From the NCBI RefSeq assembly GCF_014650995.1, contig NZ_BMWA01000020.1:1-64000 (forward strand): a DNA stretch of 64,000 nucleotides. The letters run 5' to 3'. Shown here in pieces: positions 59,642-64,000 of the stretch. A program made the translations under genes and the position numbers. The notes under the pieces were generated by a model that saw only the letters and a program-made list of their open reading frames with translations, did not search any database and had not been told where the DNA came from. This stretch comes from Streptomyces viridiviolaceus (GTDB lineage: Bacteria > Actinomycetota > Actinomycetes > Streptomycetales > Streptomycetaceae). Each line of letters begins with the position of its first letter. Position 1 is the first letter of the stretch.

Positions 59642-61431
59642 GCATTGTCACCGGGCCCGCCGCCACCGGGGCGGACGTCCCCGCGCGGGGCGCGCTGCGC
59701 GCCCTGCTGCCCGCCCTCGCGGCACACCGCGCCATGACGGCCCGCACCTGTGCCGCCGCGCTCCTCGAACAGGGCTCCCTCGTCGCGCTGCTGACCCTGG
59801 CCGCGCACACCGTGGGCACCGCCGTCATCGACGGGCGCGCCCCCACGGCCGGCACCGTCACCGCGCTCGTCGCCCTCGTCGTGACCCGCGCCCTGATGAC
59901 CTGGCGGGAGATGGACCTCTCCCACGACCTCGCCTACCGGGTCCTGGCCGCACTGCGGGTCCGCGTTTTCGACGGACTGGCCCGCAGCGCGCCCGCCCGG
60001 GTTGCCGGCCGCCGCAGCGGCGACCTCGCCGCCACCGCCATGGCCGACGTAGAGGCGCTGGAGTTCTTCTACGCCCACACCACCGCCCAACTGCTCGCGG
60101 CAGGAACGGTCTTCACCGGCGGCTCGGTACTTCTGGCCCTGGTGGAGCCGTGGCTGCTGGTGGCTGTCCTGCCGGTCGCGGCCCTGCTCGCCGCGGCGCC
60201 CTTCGCCGACGCCCGCGCGCGCACGGCACGCGGCGGCCGCACCCGCACGGCCGTGGCCGCGCTGTCGGCCGACACGGTGGAGACCGTCGACGGGCTGCGC
60301 GAACTGCTCGCCTTCGGCGCTCTGGCCGGACGCCGCCGCAAGCTGGCGGAGCGGGGGCGGCAGGTGGGCGACGTCCAGCGCGCCGAGGCCACCTGGGAGG
60401 CCGTCGCCGCCGCCGTCCGCGACCTCCTCATCGTGGTCGCGGTCCTCGGCGTGGTCGCCGCGGCGGCACAGTCCGTGACCTCCGGACGGTTGCACGGCGC
60501 CTGGGCTCCCGCCGCGATGGCACTGGCCCTGTCCGTTCTCGGCCCGGTGGCGGAGTCGGCCCGCGCTCTGAGCCAGGCCGTGGCACTGCGCGCCGCCGCC
60601 TCCCGGGTCGACGCGGCCGTCAAGGCCCCGGCCCTGGCACCGCCGCCCACCGCACCACGCCCCCTGCCTCCCGGACCACTGGGCGTCCGGCTGCATCGAG
60701 TGAGATTCGACTACGGCGGCGGCTCCGTCTTGGACGGCGTCGACCTCACTGTCCACCCCGGCCGGACACTCGCCCTCGTCGGCGCCTCCGGTGCCGGCAA
60801 GTCCACCTGTGCCCACCTACTGGCCCGCTTCTGGGACCCGTCCGCCGGCGAGGTCCAGTTGCTGCCCGCCGACGGCGATCCCGTGGACGTGCGGGAGGTG
60901 AGCGACGCGGAACTGCGGCGTGCGGTGGTGCTGGTGGGACAGGACACCCCCCTCTTCCACGGCACCCTCGCCGAGAACCTGCGGCTCGCCGCGCCCGACG
61001 CCGACGACCGGGCGCTGGCCGAGGCGGCACGGCTGTGCGGCGTCGACCGGATCGCCCCCCTGGACACCCTCGTCGGCGAGCGGGGCGCCACGCTCTCCGG
61101 CGGTCAGCGGGCCCGCATCGCCCTGGCCCGCGCGCTGCTGGCCGGACCGCGCGTCCTCGTGCTCGACGAGTCCACCGCCCACCTGGACAACACCGGCGAT
61201 GCCGAACTCGCCACGGCGCTGCAGGAGGAGAGCCGCACGACGATCTTCATCGCCCACCGCCCGGCCACCATCCGCCGCGCCGACCGCATCGCCGTCCTGG
61301 AGGACGGCCTCGTCATGGAGGAGGGAACCTGGGAGGAACTCACCAGCCGTCCCGGCAGCGCGCTCAACCGCATCCTCAGCAGCACCGCCCTTCCTGAGCA
61401 CGGCACTTCGCGCCAGGAACCGGACCAGTGA
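59638..61431 (+). CDS. ABC half-transporter 2 of the RiPP operon (membrane plus ATPase)
   Basis: A 597-residue half-transporter, with six predicted membrane segments and a C-terminal ATPase. Walker A GASGAGKST lies near residue 381, LSGGQRAR near 485 and Walker B VLVLDESTAHLDN near 506. The threonine replacing the usual alanine after the DES segment suggests a mildly unusual site but not clear inactivity. It overlaps the first half-transporter by four bases and ends in GTGA, which was once the start of the decarboxylase-like remnant. Confidence 0.85.
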   Translation: MSIVTGPAATGADVPARGALRALLPALAAHRAMTARTCAAALLEQGSLVALLTLAAHTVGTAVIDGRAPTAGTVTALVALVVTRALMTWREMDLSHDLAYRVLAALRVRVFDGLARSAPARVAGRRSGDLAATAMADVEALEFFYAHTTAQLLAAGTVFTGGSVLLALVEPWLLVAVLPVAALLAAAPFADARARTARGGRTRTAVAALSADTVETVDGLRELLAFGALAGRRRKLAERGRQVGDVQRAEATWEAVAAAVRDLLIVVAVLGVVAAAAQSVTSGRLHGAWAPAAMALALSVLGPVAESARALSQAVALRAAASRVDAAVKAPALAPPPTAPRPLPPGPLGVRLHRVRFDYGGGSVLDGVDLTVHPGRTLALVGASGAGKSTCAHLLARFWDPSAGEVQLLPADGDPVDVREVSDAELRRAVVLVGQDTPLFHGTLAENLRLAAPDADDRALAEAARLCGVDRIAPLDTLVGERGATLSGGQRARIALARALLAGPRVLVLDESTAHLDNTGDAELATALQEESRTTIFIAHRPATIRRADRIAVLEDGLVMEEGTWEELTSRPGSALNRILSSTALPEHGTSRQEPDQ

Positions 61432-62098
61432 CGCTTAGGGGCGGGAGTACGCGGGTGCCTGGAAACGACTACTCCCGAACGATCGTCGTTTCGGCGGTCG
61501 GCCGGCACCGGGAGGGGTCTCACGTGGACGCACCCTTGTATGTGAGGCCCGGGGCGGAACCGCCGCTCGCCCGCTTGCTGACGGATTGGCTCTTCCTGCA
61601 CTCGATCGTCGACACGCTGGGGTCGCCGTTCAACGTGCTGATCCCCGAGGCCGTGGCCGAGAACGCCGCCCGCTTCCGTGCCGTATACCGCCGCCACCGT
61701 CTCACTGGGCGGGTGTACTTCGCGCACAAGGCGGACCGGTCCAGCGCCCTGCTGCGGTGACTGGCGGCGGAGGACCCGGCCACCGTCGGCGTCGACGTCG
61801 CCTCCACGGAGGAGCTGAGGCACGCACTGGGTTGTGAGTTCACCGGCGACCGCATCATGGCCACCGGTCCCAAGGATGCTGCGTTCCTCTGGCCGGCGGC
61901 GCGCGTCGGAGCCATGGTCAACCTGGACTCGCCCCGGCCGGGCCTTCCCGTCGTCTCGGGTCTGTTCGGCCTGCGGGTTTCGGGACGGCCCCGGGTTGCG
62001 ATCAACATCGACGGCGCCGACGTCGAGCAGATCACCGGACGGACGGTCCCCAAGGCAGTGGGGATACGCCGGAACCACGACGTGCGGCCTGACGCCGG
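61428..62098 (+). pseudogene. Interrupted PLP-dependent decarboxylase (Y4yA/SbnH-like), N-terminal part
   Basis: The frame begins at a GTG overlapping the ABC gene stop and resembles the N-terminal barrel of type III PLP decarboxylases: PPLARLLTDWLFLHSIV, SPFNVLIPEAVAENAARFRA and the lysine-bearing VYFAHKADRSSALL. A TGA at 61758-61760 interrupts it. The same frame continues after the stop as GVDVASTEELRHALG and GDRIMATGPKDAAFLWPAAR, ending near 62098 where it runs in-frame into a transporter fragment. The coupled start suggests it was once part of the upstream operon. Confidence 0.6.
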
Positions 62099-62723
62099 CT
62101 CGTCGGCGCAGGCGAAGTTCTGGGAAGAGCGGAGGCTGCTGCTGATCGGAGGCGTCATCCTGGCGATGGCGCTGGCGGAGGGCTCCGCAAACGACTGGCT
62201 GCCCCTGCTCATGGTCGACGGCCACGACATGGATCCCGCCGTGGGGTCAGCCGTCTACACGGGCTTCGCCGCGGCCATGACCGTCGGCCGTTTCGTCGGC
62301 GGATTCCTCATCGACCGCCTCGGCCACTCTCGCGCGTTGCCCGGGGCAGCGCGCCTCGGCATCGCCCTTGTCGTCTTCGCCGACTCCGCCGTCCTGGCCG
62401 ACGCGGCCGTTCTCCCGTGGGGCTTGGGAGCCTCACTCGGTTTCCCGCTCACCCTTTCGGCAGCCGACGATTCCGGACCCGACTCGACCGCGCGTGTCAG
62501 CCTCGTGGCGATGATCGGCTACGTCGCGTTCCTCGTCGGCCCGCCCAGTCTCGGTTTCCTCGGCGATCACTACGGCCTGCGCGCCGCCGTGATCGTCGTC
62601 CTCGCCTTCACCACCGTGGCGATCCTCCTCGCTCCCGCGGTCGGTGCGCGCTCCACTGCGACCTCACTCACCCCCGACGCGACAGACGGCACCCGGCCGG
62701 CCAAGGACGGCTGCCAGGGTTGA
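62099..62723 (+). pseudogene. C-terminal half of an MFS transporter fused to the decarboxylase remnant
   Basis: From about 62115 the frame reads FWEERRLLLIGGVILAMALA and continues through five to six membrane segments (GFAAAMTVGRFVGGFLIDRLGH, WGLGASLGFPLTLSAADDSG, IGYVAFLVGPPSLGFLGDHY). This is the second half of a typical 12-helix MFS protein, and the first half is absent. It is in frame with the decarboxylase piece, so a deletion joined the two. An internal ATG at 61857 could still start a 288-residue hybrid, but a functional transporter is unlikely. Confidence 0.65.
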
Positions 62724-63114
62724 TCCCTGCCCGCGCTCGCAGGCGTCGCCGGTGGCGCGGTGCGGTGAACCCGAGCGTTCAAGCTCAAGAGCGTCTCGGC
62801 CATCGAGGAGCCACAGGTGAGGGGAAGGCCGGACATGCGAACGCGAGTGAACACCTGATGCCCCCGTGACTTGAAGAACCGCGTCGATGGCGTGCGGGCG
62901 GCGGTCGCAGGCCCCGGCGCTGGAAGGCACCGGGCGACCTCCGGGCGACTGAGCCCGGAGGAAGGGACTGGGCCACTGTGCCGGTGAGCCCACGCCAAGG
63001 CGGCGCGCCACCCCGGGAGGGGCGCGCCGTCCTGACGTGGTGTGCCTGGAGCAGGCGCCCCATGGGGAAGCGGTGATACCGGCCACGGAGTTCCTGGAAG
63101 CGGCGGCCCGTGTA
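62724..63114. other. Non-coding interval with a terminator-like hairpin
   Basis: No supported gene lies between the MFS remnant and the riboswitch. A strong hairpin at 63001-63029 (cggcgcgcc pairing with ggcgcgccg, extended by a cccc/gggg inner stem) probably ends transcription from upstream. Confidence 0.5.
63001..63029 (+). terminator. Hairpin terminator upstream of the riboswitch
   Basis: Arms cggcgcgcc (63001-63009) and ggcgcgccg (63021-63029) are perfectly complementary and the inner cccc/gggg can extend the stem. Confidence 0.55.
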
Positions 63115-63119
63115 GCATG

Positions 63120-63300
63120 GGGGCCGCGAAGGGGAGTAGTCCCGAGAACCGCTGGTCGACACACTGGACGTCCGAGGATGTCCCGGCCACCGGGCCGCCG
63201 TACATGGTGCGGGGGCGGACGAGACCTTCGGCCAAGGCATGAGCCCGCCTGCACACCGTGCGGGCGGTTCCGTCGTGCCGGGCCGAAAGGGTTCCTCCCG
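63120..63300 (+). ncRNA. yybP-ykoY-like manganese riboswitch
   Basis: The leader of the GDT1-family gene contains aaggggagtag (63129-63139), the hallmark 5' side of the yybP-ykoY aptamer. About 85 nt later comes gagaccttcggccaaggca (63221-63239), the matching 3' conserved part with gacc and ccaaggc. In between are G/C-rich pairing segments. Known members bind manganese and switch on Mn exporters. Exact ends and the expression platform were not resolved; the following 60 nt contain further G/C-rich stems before the start codon. Confidence 0.75.
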
Positions 63301-63361
63301 TCGCCCGCCTGGGTGCCGTACGAGTCCGCGGCCCGGCCCCAGCAGAAAGCACCGTCCCGGA

Positions 63362-63943
63362 ATGACATTCGACCCCCTGGCGATCATCACCGCCTTCGGG
63401 CTGATCTTCCTCGCCGAACTTCCCGACAAGACCATGTTCGCCTCGCTGGCCATGGGCACCCGCATGCGCCCGCTGTACGTGTGGTTCGGCACGTCCACTG
63501 CGTTCATCGTGCACGTCGCGATCGCGGTGGGTGCCGGAAGCCTCCTCGGCCTGCTGCCCGACATGGCCGTCAAACTCGTCTCCGCAGCCCTGTTCGCGTT
63601 CGGAGCCGTCGTCCTGCTGCGCGGCGGAGACGATGACGACGAGGACGGGGCCGCCCGCACGGTCACCGGGTTCTGGCCCGTCTACACCACCGCCTTCATG
63701 GCCGTCTTCATCAGCGAGTGGGGTGATCTCACCCAGATCACCACCGCCAACCTCGCTGCCACCAACGGCTGGCTGCCGACCGCTGTCGGCTCCGCCGCCG
63801 CCCTGATGTCCGTCTCGGCTCTGGCACTGCTGGTGGGCAGGTTCATCGCTCAGCGTGTCCCGCTCAAGACCGTGCAGCGCTTTGGAGCGCTGTGCATGGC
63901 GGCCCTCGCCGTCTGGACTCTGATCGAGGCCTTCACCGGCTGA
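63362..63943 (+). CDS. TMEM165/GDT1-family (UPF0016) manganese/calcium transporter
   Basis: A 193-residue membrane protein with two homologous halves of three helices each. The family E-x-G-D-(K/R)-(T/S) motif appears as ELPDKT near residues 19-24 and as EWGDLTQ near 118-124, so the first lacks the usual glycine and the second has leucine in place of the basic residue. The halves are joined by a strongly acidic loop (GGDDDDEDGA) near 80-89. Bacterial members export manganese. The riboswitch just upstream supports manganese-induced expression. Confidence 0.88.
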   Translation: MTFDPLAIITAFGLIFLAELPDKTMFASLAMGTRMRPLYVWFGTSTAFIVHVAIAVGAGSLLGLLPDMAVKLVSAALFAFGAVVLLRGGDDDDEDGAARTVTGFWPVYTTAFMAVFISEWGDLTQITTANLAATNGWLPTAVGSAAALMSVSALALLVGRFIAQRVPLKTVQRFGALCMAALAVWTLIEAFTG

Positions 63944-63966
63944 CCCTGCGCAGGGACGCGGCAGCT

Positions 63967-63993
63967 GCCCCGGAAACCTCGCACATCCGGGGC
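63967..63993 (+). terminator. Hairpin terminator after the GDT1-family gene
   Basis: An 8-bp perfect inverted repeat (gccccgga, 63967-63974, and its complement, 63986-63993) with an 11-nt loop begins 24 bp after the stop. Confidence 0.55.
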
Positions 63994-64000
63994 ACCTCCG

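Noticed and set aside
61462..61492. A fourth Zur-like site at the inverted repeat gaaacgac...gtcgtttc
   Set aside because: The spacing and half-sites do not fit the 15-bp Zur layout, and it lies inside the start of the decarboxylase remnant.
1..64000. Insertion sequences, CRISPR arrays, tRNA or rRNA genes
   Set aside because: None could be supported. The only tandem repeats seen are very short and no transposase, integrase or Cas-like protein is present.

Overview
The window is 64 kb of very GC-rich DNA with strong G/C bias at third codon positions, GTG starts, ATGA/GTGA gene overlaps, a LAL-type (ATPase plus LuxR) regulator and Zur-type zinc control. This points to a Streptomyces or close actinomycete chromosome arm. 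I saw no rRNA, tRNA, CRISPR array, transposase or integrase.

Region 1 (about 0.3-39.3 kb) is a large flavin-centred catabolic island. It encodes four luciferase-like flavin monooxygenases (one clearly RutA-like), four RidA proteins, an FMN reductase, a stand-alone riboflavin kinase, two paired acyl-CoA dehydrogenases, two near-duplicate GMC oxidoreductases, two aldehyde dehydrogenases, an alpha/beta hydrolase, a cupin and an amidohydrolase. Import is covered by two peptide-type ABC systems (one with a fused double ATPase, one with a frameshifted ATPase) and one polar-amino-acid-type ABC system. A prolyl-oligopeptidase ends the second peptide-importer operon. Eight copies of one palindrome (accgaccggtcggt-like) are scattered through the island. 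At six of them a recognisable promoter puts the palindrome on the predicted transcription start, so most units look like one regulon, probably under a TetR-type repressor that is not encoded here. The content resembles an expanded Rut (pyrimidine) pathway. The transporters and peptidase suggest an amide- or peptide-like substrate, which I cannot name.

Region 2 (about 39.5-42.0 kb) is a decay zone with fragments that look like an FKBP, an acyl-CoA ligase, a TauE/SafE permease and a TauD-type dioxygenase, plus one small unknown gene.

Region 3 (42.1-61.4 kb) is a zinc-acquisition locus with an unusual addition. It holds an AztABCD-type zinc importer with two AztD-like propeller chaperones, a third cytosolic propeller protein, and a siderophore/cobalamin-type importer (binding protein, two permeases, ATPase). 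Next comes a 37-codon precursor peptide gene followed by a tightly overlapping RiPP operon: leader-binding/cyclodehydratase partner, CocE-type hydrolase, YcaO, SagB-like dehydrogenase and two ABC half-transporters. Three 15-bp Zur-like boxes precede the zinc importer, the siderophore-type importer and the precursor gene. The simplest reading is a zinc-starvation-induced, YcaO-modified peptide metallophore with its own export and re-uptake, which is the strongest candidate for a new system here.

Region 4 (61.4-64.0 kb) starts with a vestigial PLP-decarboxylase/MFS fusion. It ends with a GDT1-family manganese transporter gene behind a yybP-ykoY-like riboswitch.
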